Program-made: the position numbers and the translations under genes | Part shown: in pieces, positions 21,726-32,640 of the stretch | Position numbering within the stretch: the stretch's first letter is position 1 | Layout of the letters: each line of letters starts with the position of its first letter | Notes under the pieces: model-generated | Seen by the model: the letters and a program-made list of their open reading frames with translations, nothing else | What the model was told of the DNA's origin: nothing | The model's database searches: none | DNA from: Clitoria ternatea | Lineage: Eukaryota; Streptophyta; Magnoliopsida; Fabales; Fabaceae | Direction: 5' to 3' | DNA length: 64,000 nucleotides | NCBI GenBank assembly: GCA_037962975.1 | Contig: CM075676.1 | Coordinates: forward strand, 92,512,001 to 92,576,000

Positions 21726-24700
21726 ATGGGAGGTGTCGTTCAGGTTAGTAAACCCTACACCTAAAGTTTTTTATGTTTCGGAACATTATTTTGGGGGGCT
21801 CGAAAAATTTTATGGTTTCTGAAATTTTTTTTGTAGGGGTTTGTATTGGACCATGTGTTGTTAATGAATATTTCATCTTAATTCTATGTTAATGTATGTT
21901 CCCTTTGTATTTTGTGGGTTTTCGAACAAGTTATATGGGGTTGGAACATGTTTGAGTTTCCTGGGTATTTTGTGTAGGGTGTTCAAAATTTTCTGTGTAT
22001 GTATATTCTGTGTTGTGTTTCCTGGGTATTTTCTGTAGCCTATCAAAGGGGTCAGAACATGTTTGAGTTTCCTGGGTAGGAACAGTAGGGTGTTATAAAT
22101 TTTCTGTGTTTATTCTGTTGATTTTATTGACATTGTTCCCCAAATAACGTGTTGATTTTGTTGTGTGTTAATGTGGGTAGGATATTCGGGTTAGGCTTCA
22201 TATTGGGGGCAGGTTTGTGGTTGATGGGCAAGGTAAAAAAGTCTACAAAGGGGGTAAGGTTGAGGATTGGGAGAAGCTGGACCCAGATTTCTTAGACTTC
22301 TTTTCCTTTTTTAGGTTTGCTGAGAATCGTGGGTATTATAGGTTACAGAACATATTTTGGTACGACCCGAAGTTGGATTTAAATCAAGGGTTGAGCATCT
22401 TAAAGGGAGATAGTGATTTGTTGGACATGGTCAGGTGTGCTAAGGATAATCAAGGGGTAGTGGATGTGTATTATCAACATCCAGAGGATGAGACACTAGT
22501 TATGGAAGTTGATGATGACACTGATGCTAATAAGATAAAAATGATAGTTCTGGTAGATGATGACACTGGGGCTGGTAATGTTGAGACCAGAAGACAAGAT
22601 GTTGGTTGTGGTTCTAAGATGAGTGATGAGGTAGTGGAGGACAGTGCTGAGGATGTAGAAGGTATTGATGAGGAAGTAGAAGGTATTGATGAGGAAGTAG
22701 AATGCAGTGATGAAGGGGGTAGCCAGGGGTGTAGCAGAAAGAGGAAGGGGAAAAGCATAGACACAGGGTGTAAACCAAAAAGGAAGCAGAATGGAAAAAA
22801 AAGGAAGGCACAAGAGAATAGAAGGTCAGCCATTCCTACTATAGTGGATAATGATACTGAATTCGAAGGGCAAGCTGAGGAGGGGTTTGGGGGAGATTCT
22901 GCAGACTCATGGGTCTCAGAAGAGTTGAGAACACCTCTTGGTTCAGAGGATGAGGATGATTCCAGAGAGGTGTATCCTCAGTTCAATGAGACATCTACTT
23001 TTGGACATATAGTACTGGAGTGTGAGATGGAGTTTTCCTCACTTGCAATCTTTAAACATGCTGTTAAGGATTACAGTGTACATTTAGGCAGGGAATTTAA
23101 ATGGGTTAAGAATGATAAAGTTAGAGCAAGGGCAAAGTGTAAAGACAAGAACTGTGGCTGGGAAATTTTTTGTAGTCTAAACCCAGTAAGACAATCTTAC
23201 CAGATCAAGACTTTTAATGATCAACACTCATGTGTGAGAGTGTTCAAGAATGCAGCATGTGACCAACAGTGGGTTACAGGAAAGTTAGTCAAGTATATGA
23301 GGAGGCAACACAACATTACACATTCAGGGGTGTATGAGTTGTTTAGAGAGAGGTACAAAGTGAAGTTGGAGGATAAGATGATCTATAGGTCAATGAAGAG
23401 AGCAAGAGAAGTAATTGAAGGGAGTGAGAAACAACAATTTGCCATGTTATGGGACTACTGTGGGGAACTCTTAAAGAGGAATCCTGGGTCAACAGTGAAG
23501 ATGGAATGTGATCCACAACCCCAAGGACCACCAGTGTTCAACAGGTTGTACATTTGTTTAAAGGGCTGTAAAGATGGTTTTAGAGAGTGCAGAAGACCAT
23601 TGGTGGGGCTGGATGGGTGTTTTTTGAAAGGATATTATAGGGGTCAGCTGTTGACTGCTGTTGGACAGGATGCAAACAACCATATATGGCCCATTGCTTA
23701 TGGTGTTTGCCAGGTTGAGAATAAAGACAACTGGAAGTGGTTTTTGGAGTTGTTACATGCAGATGTTGGTAACTACAAGGAAATGAGGCTGACCTTTATG
23801 AGTGACATGCAGAAGGTATAATTAATTATTTAATTTGTTTGAATTCACAAATTCCTAAATTTTGGTGATAATTAAAGATCTAATGTTGTCTTTCTATTTC
23901 ATGTAGGGTTTGATTCCTGCACTTCAAGAAGTAATGCCTGGTGTTCCACACAGATATTGTGTTTGGCACCTGTGGCAGAACTTTTCTAAACAATGGAGGG
24001 GAAAGGAGCTGAGGGGACTTCTGTGGCAAACAGCCAGGTCAACAACGACTCATGATTTTGAAAGAAATATGCTGAAGATTCGAATGGTGGATGAAAAAGC
24101 TTGGACATACTTGTGCAAGTTTCCAAAAGAGGCATGGAGCAAAGCCTTCTTTGATGAAAACTGTAAGGTGGACAACATCACCAACAACAACTGTGAAGTT
24201 CTAAACTCCAAACTTGTACATGCCAGATGCAAACCCATTGTGACAATGCTGGAGGAGGTCAGGACCTATATCATGGTCACCATAGGCAATCACAAGCTGA
24301 AGTTAACAGGTCACCCTGGGAGGTTACCACCAATTCAACAAAGTAGGTTAGAGAAATCAAAGTCTGCAAGTAATAACTGGACAGTGGTATGGACAGGTAT
24401 CATATCTTTGCTCTACCATGTCGTTGGTTTTATGATAAGGGCTATATTAGGTGTCTGACTTGTGATATGTCCTGACTAGGTGATGGTGGAATTGAAAGGT
24501 ACGAGGTTAGTTGTTTTCCAGACAAGGTGTCTGTTGATTTGGGTTCACACAAATGTTCTTGTAGAGTTTGGCAGCTGACAGGTATTTATGTTTTTTATGT
24601 GTGGCTATTATGTGTGATATGTTTTTTAAAATTTAGCAAGGTCACTATGAATTAATGGTTGTATTTATTCAACAGGTATGCCATGCAGACATGCCTGTGC

Positions 24701-25358
24701 AGCAATAGCTCACAAAGGAGAAAAACCTGAGGATCATTGCCATGTGGGCCTCACAATGGCAGCTTGGGAGGCAACCTATCAGCACCATATTGAATCAGTC
24801 CCAGGGTCAGAGTTTTGGGAGAAGACACACTATGTCCCACCGATTCCACCGACAAATATAAAGACCATTGGGAGGCCCAAAAAGCATAGAAGGAAAGAGA
24901 ACCCTACAAAGGATGTCAAGCAATCAAATGAGAAAGCTGAAAACAAAAATGGAGAAGGCTGCAATCAAACAGTGAAAATGAGGAGAAGGCTTCAACCAGG
25001 GAAGTGTGGTGAGTGTGGTGAGATTGGACATCGAAGGGGTTCATGTGCAGTGGCAAAAGAGAAGATGAGGGCTCAACAGCCACAACAGACTCAGGAAACT
25101 TACCCCACACCACCACAGACCCAGGATGTTGTTGATGTTACAACCTCACAGTCCATGTCTCAGCCCATGTCTCAAACAGATACCATGACCCCTGTTAGGA
25201 GGAGTCCAAGATTGGCAGCTCCTGCCAGGTCTCCAGAGCTTACTCAAGCAAGTGCCACAAGTTCACCACCTGTTAACCAACATAATCTAAGGAGGAAGTT
25301 ACCACTCAAAAAACCAGGAGGGGTTGTTTTCATAGACACCCCTGGGTACAAGAAATGA
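21726..25358 (+). CDS. MULE transposase (MURA-like), five exons, 975 aa
   Basis: The exons are 21726-21743 (MGGVVQ), 22181-23815, 23907-24396, 24480-24581 and 24676-25358; all junctions are GT-AG and the sum is 2928 nt in one frame. The small first exon joins in frame to DIRVRLHIGGRFV, which gives a proper ATG. Domains: an N-terminal PB1-like region, an acidic/Lys-rich linker with repeated GIDEEVE, a MuDR DNA-binding domain (about 285-358), then the DDE transposase core with D484 (GLDGCF), D548 (FMSDMQ), a Cys-x2-His (YCVWH) insertion and E648 (NNCEVLN). A SWIM zinc finger follows (CSC ... CRH, about 740-760, spanning an exon junction), then a CCHC knuckle (CGECGEIGHRRGSC, about 859-872). All catalytic residues appear intact. 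It would cut and join the TIRs in the nucleus. The exon model is inferred, not confirmed by transcripts. Confidence 0.93.
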
Positions 25359-25940
25359 CCATGTCCATGTTCTTCAACAATGCTTTCAATAGAATGGTTT
25401 TATGGTGTTAATTCAGTCCTGTAATGTTTGTTAATTCTAGGTCTTGTGATGTATGACAATTTAAGGTCCATGTAATGGGCACGAAAACTTTTAGGTATCC
25501 AACATTTTTTTCAGGTTGTGATGTATGACTTATATCTATATGATAATGGTTTCATGATGTTGCTTTCTAGGTACTGTGATGCATAACATGTTTCAAATAT
25601 GGTTTCATACTATTGTTATCCAGGTCCTTGGGATGTACCAAATGCCATGATTATTGCATTCGGTTTGGTACATAATTAATGGAAGAAATTGATTGTAAAA
25701 AAAATTGAAATCAAAATCATGCACATATCACCAACAAAATTCCATTACCTCTATTAATTCTTTTAACTATATTAATTCCATTAATTCCATTAATTCCATT
25801 AATTCCATCTTCAATATATGACAACTTAGAACTTGGTATACAGAAACATAACACTTATGATTCAAAACAGGATCCTCATTACAAACTGGATAATTATAAC
25901 AACATCCCCCCTTTACACTTTCATCAACATAACAGCCCCA
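25359..25940. other. Spacer between the convergent MULE genes, with a 9-bp repeat
   Basis: Shared 3' region of the two MULE genes. It contains four copies of ATTAATTCC at 25771-25806. No further coding sequence. Transcripts of both genes would end here and could overlap. Confidence 0.6.
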
Positions 25941-26399
25941 TTACACTTTCATCATCATCATCAACAACCCAATTACAAAAAAGAAGACTATAACACAATT
26001 AGTAACTAAAAGCAGCTTTAATTTTAGCAGTTCTTGTTGGGTTTCCACAAACCCTTTCTTGACCAACGACTCCACTTGGGCCATGGCATCACAAACACCC
26101 CTATCACCATCACATTCTTGCCTTGACATCATAGACTTCAACTCTGTTAGTTTACACATCAGCGTACTTCTCCATTCTTCCTCATGGATTACAAAATCCC
26201 CATCTTGGACCCAAGCAAAAAAATCACACTGGCCTCCTCGGAGTCGTGCACATCTCCAAAACTGCCGATTTGGATTGTTCACTGTGTGGGACACACGCAA
26301 TGCAGGTGGGTCACCACAACGACAACGGAGACGCCGTCGAGATTGGCCAGATGACGAGGACGATGACCCCTGGCTGGGGTTCTGACTCCTACCTTCCAT
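25941..26399 (-). CDS. GRF-type zinc finger protein with C-terminal membrane anchor, inside the MULE
   Basis: A single-exon 152-aa frame from the ATG at 26399. A Ser-rich N-terminus (SSSSSSGQ) is followed by a GRF zinc finger with C26-R-C28, C50 and C58 (RCRCGDPPALR ... FWRCARLRGGQCDFFAWV). The GRF finger is a nucleic-acid-binding fold named after its Gly-Arg-Phe residues; here the central motif reads NRQFW. A middle part with Glu/Leu helices follows, then a hydrophobic C-terminal segment (about 129-150, LLLVTNCVIVFFFVIGLL) that looks like a tail anchor. It lies between the transposase gene and the right TIR and points inward, so its promoter probably sits in or near that TIR. Many plant genomes carry short GRF-finger/TM proteins of unknown role. 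It could be a captured host gene or a second transposition gene; the sequence alone cannot decide. Confidence 0.85.
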   Translation of the reverse strand: MEGRSQNPSQGSSSSSSGQSRRRLRCRCGDPPALRVSHTVNNPNRQFWRCARLRGGQCDFFAWVQDGDFVIHEEEWRSTLMCKLTELKSMMSRQECDGDRGVCDAMAQVESLVKKGFVETQQELLKLKLLLVTNCVIVFFFVIGLLMMMMKV

Positions 26400-26758
26400 G
26401 CTGATGAAAATATGAGAGACAAGGACGAAATGAAGAAAACAAAACAGAGGATATATAGATTAGGAGAAGGAAGAAGACATACACAAAACACGAGTGAGAA
26501 GACAACGGAGAGAGGATGAAATCTTGTATGGGGAGAGTTGAGAAAGGAGAAGTGGGACAGTGAGATGGAGAAGGGGACAGGATGGGAGAGACTAAGATGG
26601 AGAAGGGGACAGTTGAGAAATTTTGTAGAAGGAAAACAGGGTGGGAGAAGGGAACAGGGTGGAGTGGCAAGGAGAAGGAAAACAGTGAGAAAGGGAACGT
26701 GGAGAAGATGAAGATTTGTAGGGTTTCCACAGCTTTCAAAACGGTGCCGTTTTGTGAT

Positions 26759-26952
26759 GTTTACGTGGCAATCCTAGTTGGCAATTAACGACCCACGTCA
26801 CCTGAAACCAACGTCCGTTCAGGGTCTGTTAACGGCAGGGATCTAAGTGTCCGACGATTGTGGACGTGGGGGATGAACGGGTCCAACTTACTAAGTGGAT
26901 GATCTAATTGTCCGACTCCAACGGAGTCAGGGACCAACTGGGGTGTTCTGTC
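26759..26952 (-). repeat. Right TIR of the MULE
   Basis: 194-bp inverted copy of the left TIR, ending GGGGTGTTCTGTC just before the TSD TATATATTA. One substitution separates it from the left TIR. It lies upstream of the GRF-finger gene. Confidence 0.95.
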
Positions 26953-26961
26953 TATATATTA

Positions 26962-28395
26962 AACTAAAACTACTAATGACATGGTGCGGGCAAAAACAGT
27001 AAAATTCATTTTTACTGTTATGTTCCTTTATGAGGAAGGAAAGGGAAAGTACGAGGAAAGAAAAAGAGATGATATGAAATGAAAAATATACTTGTTTGTT
27101 TGGGAAGAAAGTAACATGAAAAGAAAAAAAATATCATTTATAAAAATAATAAATAAATTCAAATCAAGTAATTGTATAATTATAAAATTACCCATATATT
27201 TATTAATTATAAAAATGAGAGAAGACTAACTTTAAAAAATATCAATTTCATTTATAATTTTCATTTTTTTCCTCATATTTTGGTTTAACCAAACCAAAAA
27301 GGAATTCTATTTGTGTTAGTAATATTGACATATAACGAGAAATCAAACACATATTATTTAAACTAATTATTTATTGATTTTCTATTTAAGATGCAATGAA
27401 ACACGATATTTTTCTTTATAAGCTTCCCTCATATTTTTCCTTTCAAACAAACACTCCCGTGTATATTTTGTAAACTACTGACTTATGTTTTGTTAGGTTG
27501 CAAAAAAGAGTTTATTTGCAAGGTAGCAGAATGTTGTAAATATGACAAGTTAAGGATTTTTACTACTTTATTCAAAATTTGATTACTACGTAATATAATT
27601 GTGTAAAATATGGTCAAAGAGAGTTTGTTGTATCCTATTTAACTCAAATTTGAATGCGCTGTATAAAAAAAGCTATTTTATTTAAAATATTTTGTTAACA
27701 ATTAAATCCGGGCAAAAACAATTTACGTTGTATATATGGCATATGTTTGGAAATACATTTCAAAAATTTATTTCACTAGAAATGTTATTTGAAAGAAAAT
27801 AAAAAAATGTTTGAATGGTTAATATTTTCAATTAGATTATACTATGTTAAGAATCAAAATTTCTGCTATTCGAATGAAAATATTTTTTATTTTATTAACC
27901 TACTAATATTAATACTTTCTATTTCTACTTTTATTTTATTTAAAAAATCTAAATTTTTGTAAGAGATAAACGTTTGCTTGATTAAATTTAATAATAATGG
28001 ATATTGAATTTATTATGTAAAATGTTATATGTTCTATTTACTTTTGAAGTTGGGTATAATTAATTTCAATAGAAACAATTTGAACTGTTAAATATCATTA
28101 AGATGTGTATTTATTCCAGCTTAAAAAAATGTATTTATTAGCCAAAAACATTTGATTTTGTTCTTAAGGGGGTGAAGTGTAAAACATAAATTTTCATTCG
28201 TAGAGGAACGACGACGTATGGGCTGGTCAGAAAATCAATCCATTGATTACTCACAACGGCTAGTTTCCGCGATGAAGTAACCGTTTGACATGAACCACCC
28301 AAAATTTCAAAATCAGAAAACACAAGAACCATTTTTCATTCCTCAACTCTCACAAAACAATATTATAACTCTTTGTCGAGAAACAATCTTCAAAA
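26962..28395. other. AT-rich intergenic between the MULE and the next gene
   Basis: No gene is visible. The last ~200 bp is likely the promoter and 5' UTR of the 28396 gene; no clear TATA element was chosen. Confidence 0.5.
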
Positions 28396-30672
28396 ATGGT
28401 GCACTCGTACTACACACCCACCTACTACTCAACCCTCCATGACTCAATCACCTCACTCTGCAAGACCATTCTTCCTTTCAGCTTCAAGAAACGATCTTTA
28501 CCCGCTGCAGAGCATAAACTGTCAAAGCTACAATCAGATAATCTTAAATGGCAGCAGGACTCTTTCCACCAAGTCCTCAAATTGATGGGACTCCGCAAAG
28601 AAGGCATTGTCCCTGAAACTGAGGTTTCAGCTTTCAGAACTCACTTGCTTGAGACCCTCATTGCTTCTCCTCCAGAACAAGAACACCCTGTCATATTAAG
28701 AGATAAACTTCTATTTCTTCAGGTAATTCATCTCAACTTAGCGCGGTTTAGTTACTTTTTCTATGAATGTCTTCTTCTGGGTAAATGATTTAGGTGGGAA
28801 TGTTAAAAATGAACGTCCTTCACATTTCAAGTTTTCTGATAATCTTACATGTCCAAGAAATTTGTTTCCGTGTCTTCTACTAAGCATTGATAAATTTTCA
28901 TTTTAACTGACTTGAAACTTTGGACAATTTTAAAGTTTTGTCATGTTGGTTTCTTGAAATTTTATCAGGAACTTCTTTATGCCAAGTGCATTTCTGAAGA
29001 AGAGTACCATTCTTCTAAAAGGCCATTGCTTCAGAGACTGGCGGTTCAAGGGGCTCAGATTGGAGCTAGAGATGTGATAGTGGCAAAGCCTAAGGACTCA
29101 AGAGAGAATTCAGAAGAAGAGTGGTCGGTGATTGACTTGAAGGATGAGAAATGCTTGTTGAACAAAGAGAGCTCTAGTTCTAAGACCAGATCCAACCAGG
29201 GATCAGCTATGAAGCAGATCAAAGGAGCAGCCTCGGTTTTCAGCTTTGTTTCTCCTCACAAACATAGGACAGAAAAAAGCATATTTGATTCACCTTTTTT
29301 GTCTGCTAAGAATGAATTGGAGAATTCAAAGGAAAATCCCTTCTGGGAGGATAAGGGACAACTAAGTGAAGGAAAGTCCATTCTTATGGAGGAAAGTGAG
29401 CCTCCAGAACCAATGAAGGGAAACAGTGGTTTGGACAAGTTGAAGAGGAAACCATTTAGGACATTGTTTCATAAGGAACAAAGAGAGGGGCATGGTAACA
29501 CTGAACCAGATCAAAGATCAGGGAAATCATCGAAAAAGCAATGGGGGTTTGATGGGTTCAAGAAATGGAAGAGAAATGAGTCAGAGGAAGAAAGTGAAAC
29601 AACTCCACTGCCTCTCAATGAGAGGTCTGATAGTGAAGCCTATTCAGCTTCCTCTCAGCCATATGCAAAGGCACTTGGGGAAGGACCAGACACCAAGTTA
29701 ATAAAGAAGAAGTTGCATTCTGATGGTTCCCCATCTGATTTTTTCATAGATAAGGTTCTGGATCCTTCATCTGTTTGTTTCAATCTATTAATCTCTGAAA
29801 TTTTTAAGTGAAAAAAGTTTGAGCTAATTTTGGACTCAACAAACAATTTTTGTGCACTGAAAATAGGTTTTGGGAGACAAGATAAAGAAGGAGCTGTCAA
29901 GAATCCAGACAGAACTGAGCAGCACAAACCCAAATCTCAAATTTTCGTAATATTTTCTCATACAAATATAGTTTTTCTTAGTTATTTTGTTATACCATAT
30001 CTTGCTTTTGAAATTTTGACACTAGTTGGCCGGCTTTGGTTGTGTACAAGCAGGAATGATCAGATTGAAGCAATTTCTACTAGAATTCCAGTGGACAAGG
30101 CTGAATTGAAGAACTACTTCCCCAAGTGAGTCAACTTTGGACCCTTACTTCAACATTGATTTTTTGTACACATATGGTGGTAACCCCCAAAGTACACTTT
30201 AGTCCTTAAAATGTTGAAACTTCAGTTTAGTTCTTGATTTTGCAAAACAACGTTAAATTTATTTGTTAAATTTATTCCTTTTGAATATGAAACGACGATA
30301 AAAAATAATGTAGAATAGCTCTAAAATGGAGGACTAAATTGGAGTTTTCAAAAACTCTCAATGATTAACTTATGGTGTGTTAGTGTTGTTATTACTTATG
30401 GGGGTTCTTTTATATGCATGTCTATTGTGTTGCTTGAATGAAGATCATGGTGTGACCGATATGGTGATGTTGTGCTGGATGTGGTGAAGAAGGAATTCAA
30501 AGAGCATGTTGCAGAAATGGAAAACATGCGCAACATTGCTAGGGAAAAACATGGCAACTCTAGTAGGCGGTGGATAAACTTTGAGGATGATGAGAACATT
30601 CATCCAAATCTTTTTGTTCATCGTGATAATTCAATTCGTAGCAGTAACATCAATCCATTTTCTCATGGTTAG
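28396..30672 (+). CDS. Conserved plant protein of unknown function, five exons, 497 aa
   Basis: The exons are 28396-28722, 28969-29754, 29867-29946, 30054-30125 and 30444-30672. All introns are GT-AG and the total is 1494 nt in frame. The N-terminus MVHSYYTPTYYSTLHDSITS and the helical stretch up to FLQELLYAKCISEEEYHSSK are strongly plant-like and match a conserved angiosperm family I recall only as uncharacterised. The middle (about 135-340) is low-complexity and rich in Lys, Ser and Glu, including KQWGFDGFKKWKRN. The C-terminus (PKSWCDRYGDVVLDVVKKEF) is again well conserved. No signal peptide, TM segment or catalytic motif is seen. The frame continues past two donor sites if introns are retained, giving plausible but wrong C-termini (29811, 28788). 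All conserved blocks are intact, so the gene is probably functional. Confidence 0.88.
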
Positions 30673-31692
30673 TGTAATTTGAACTAAGCTGAGGCCTGGA
30701 TCAGCTTCCTATAGGAATTCTGTTATGTTATTCAGACTTGTATAGTATCTGTTATGTTATTTTTAAGGCCAGCAAAATGACTTGTAATTACTGTCTGGAT
30801 TATTCATAATTCTATTTTTATGATATCATATCAAGTGACTTCCTTAGAAATATTCTCTTCCTAAACATGAACTAACTGTGTAATTCCCTGCATGTTTAAT
30901 AACTTACCTGCGTGTTTAATTCAACTTTTTTTTAAAAATAAATCAACTAAGTGACTTTCTTAGAATTCTTTTTTTCTTCATGACCTAATTGTGTAATTCC
31001 CCATCATGGGATAATTGTCGATTGCGTATGTCTTTTATAGATAATTTTGAGTCCTTACTCAATTTGTCTAGATCTGTAATAATGCCACTGAATTTCTTAC
31101 CTCTTTGGCTTTTAGTATGTTTTTATATGGTATGATGATTCTCAAGGATTCATTCATGCTTGTCCAGAGGAGATCGATGTTGAGTCTTTGTTTAATCAAT
31201 GAATTATCTTTTCACATAAAAATGTTTGACCCAAGTAAATAAGTGAAATAAGATTAGTTTTTTACTTAAAATAAAATTAATTTATTAATCTATTTAATCA
31301 GCGTTAAAATTTCCCTTTAAAAATTCACAAAATATTCGACATACATACCAAAGGAATGACAGAACTCAAAATCATTTTCGTCAGGCCTTTTTTCTTTCTA
31401 ATACCGAGGTAGAAAATAACGGGGAAGATCATAAATGAGTTGCCATTTATATGTAAGATCATAAAATTTGGATACAAAATCTCACATTGTATTCTTCCGG
31501 ACTCTAAATAGATTTTAGCCTATTTATGCATATCATTGTCAAGGGGTCAAATAGATTTTAGGCTATCACTCACTATTGGCTCTTCAAAGATACACTTCAT
31601 ATCAATTTAATCATATAAACGTTTGTGATATCAAGTTAGTCCTTTCGGGAATTCAGGTGACATCAAAATAGTCAGCAGTTTTGTGTGCATTA
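30673..31692. other. Intergenic, 3' flank of the 497-aa gene
   Basis: AT-rich, with no gene or repeat recognised. A direct duplication of about 30 bp of the type 'AAGTGACTT(C/T)CTTAGAA' and 'CTAACTGTGTAATTCCC' occurs near 30833-30890 and 30950-31005. Confidence 0.5.
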
Positions 31693-31702
31693 ATTAGAAC
31701 CA

Positions 31703-32521
31703 TGGTTGTTAGAATCGTCCGATTCTACGATTCTAGTTGAATTTTCGAGTTAAATCGCTAGTAGACTCGTTTTAGAGGTAAAAACGGTAGAATTGATGCT
31801 AGAATCGGTGGAATCGATGCGTTCCTATAGATTCTAGCGGTTTTACCAATTTTTTTTGGACTGAAAAACGATCAAAACGACATCGTTTTGGTCTGAAATT
31901 TTTAAAACTCAAAATCCCTAACCCTTTTCTTCTTCGCTTGCCTGTTCTCGTCGTTGGTGTTGCTCTGCCTTCGTCTATCTCCTCCCTCCGTGTCTGGCTC
32001 CTCCCATCGTGGTCGACGCTCCTGTTCGTGGTTACTGGTCATCGTTCCCCTGTTCGCGTGGTTGCTGGTCGCCGTTCCCTTGTGCGCGCGTGTCTCTGCA
32101 ACCGTCACCTCCTCTCCGCTGCTGGCCGCGTGAGACCGTTTCTCTGCTACGGTGGTCACCTGCTCCCTCCTGCCACGGTATCATCTACTGTAGAAGTTGC
32201 TTGCTTGCTGTTGTTGCTGTTATGAACTCTACTTTAATTTCGTTGTGCCATTGTTGTTGCTGTTTGTGAACTTTGCTGTTGTGAATAGCCCTTCTTTAAT
32301 TTTGTTGTTGTGCCATTGCTGTTGTTGTTTGTGTGAACTTTTTGGCTTGTGTTGGACTTTATGGACTTGTTTATGCAATTTTATGTTTTATTTTATATAT
32401 AGTATGTTATTTTATTTTTATTTTTATTTTTTCTATAAGAGGTAGAATCGTAAGAATCTTGATTCTACGAGTCGTTAGAGCTTCCACGATTCTAGGTAGA
32501 ATCTCGATTTTGACAACCTTG
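31703..32521. mobile_element. Non-autonomous Mutator-type TIR element, ~0.82 kb
   Basis: Flanked by the direct duplication ATTAGAACCA (31693-31702 and 32522-32531; 9-10 bp, the Mutator size range). The ends are imperfect inverted repeats: GGTTGTTAGAATCG at the left and GGTTGTCAAAATCG at the right, each followed by clusters of GATTCTA/TAGAATC words. The centre is GC- and pyrimidine-rich (CTTCTTCGCTTGCCTGTTCT...) and differs from the AT-rich surroundings, perhaps a captured segment. The ORFs within it (31902-32566) show no motifs. Confidence 0.65.
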
Positions 32522-32640
32522 ATTAGAACCATTTTGATTACAAAAATATTTAAAAGACTAATTTGATGTCAAGTGTATCTTTAGAGGAGCCAAATGGTAG
32601 TTTAATCTAAGCCTTAATATTTACATTCATATGTACAATT

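Larger units (their letters stand above)
21208..26952 (+). mobile_element. Complete, young Mutator-like element (MULE), 5745 bp
   Basis: The element is bounded by 194-bp terminal inverted repeats that differ at one position by eye (CCTCC at the left, CATCC at the right) and by a perfect 9-bp target-site duplication TATATATTA (21199-21207 and 26953-26961). Both are diagnostic of Mutator elements. It carries an uninterrupted five-exon transposase gene on the plus strand and a second gene on the minus strand, converging on a 0.58-kb spacer. The near-identity of the TIRs, the exact TSD and the intact frames suggest recent insertion and possible autonomy. In maize MuDR the two genes also converge, each driven from its TIR; a similar arrangement is inferred here. 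Confidence 0.95.

Noticed and set aside
22474..22833. Minus-strand ORFs of 65-119 aa within the transposase exon
   Set aside because: Shadow frames of the acidic, GA-rich linker of the transposase; no motif and wrong strand.
23816..24458. Reading the transposase ORFs as three separate genes or a pseudogene
   Set aside because: GT-AG introns at 23816-23906, 24397-24479 and 24582-24675 join them in frame through the DDE and SWIM domains.
31902..32566. Several overlapping ORFs on both strands in the GC-rich core
   Set aside because: No motif, no splice logic, and they lie inside a TIR element.
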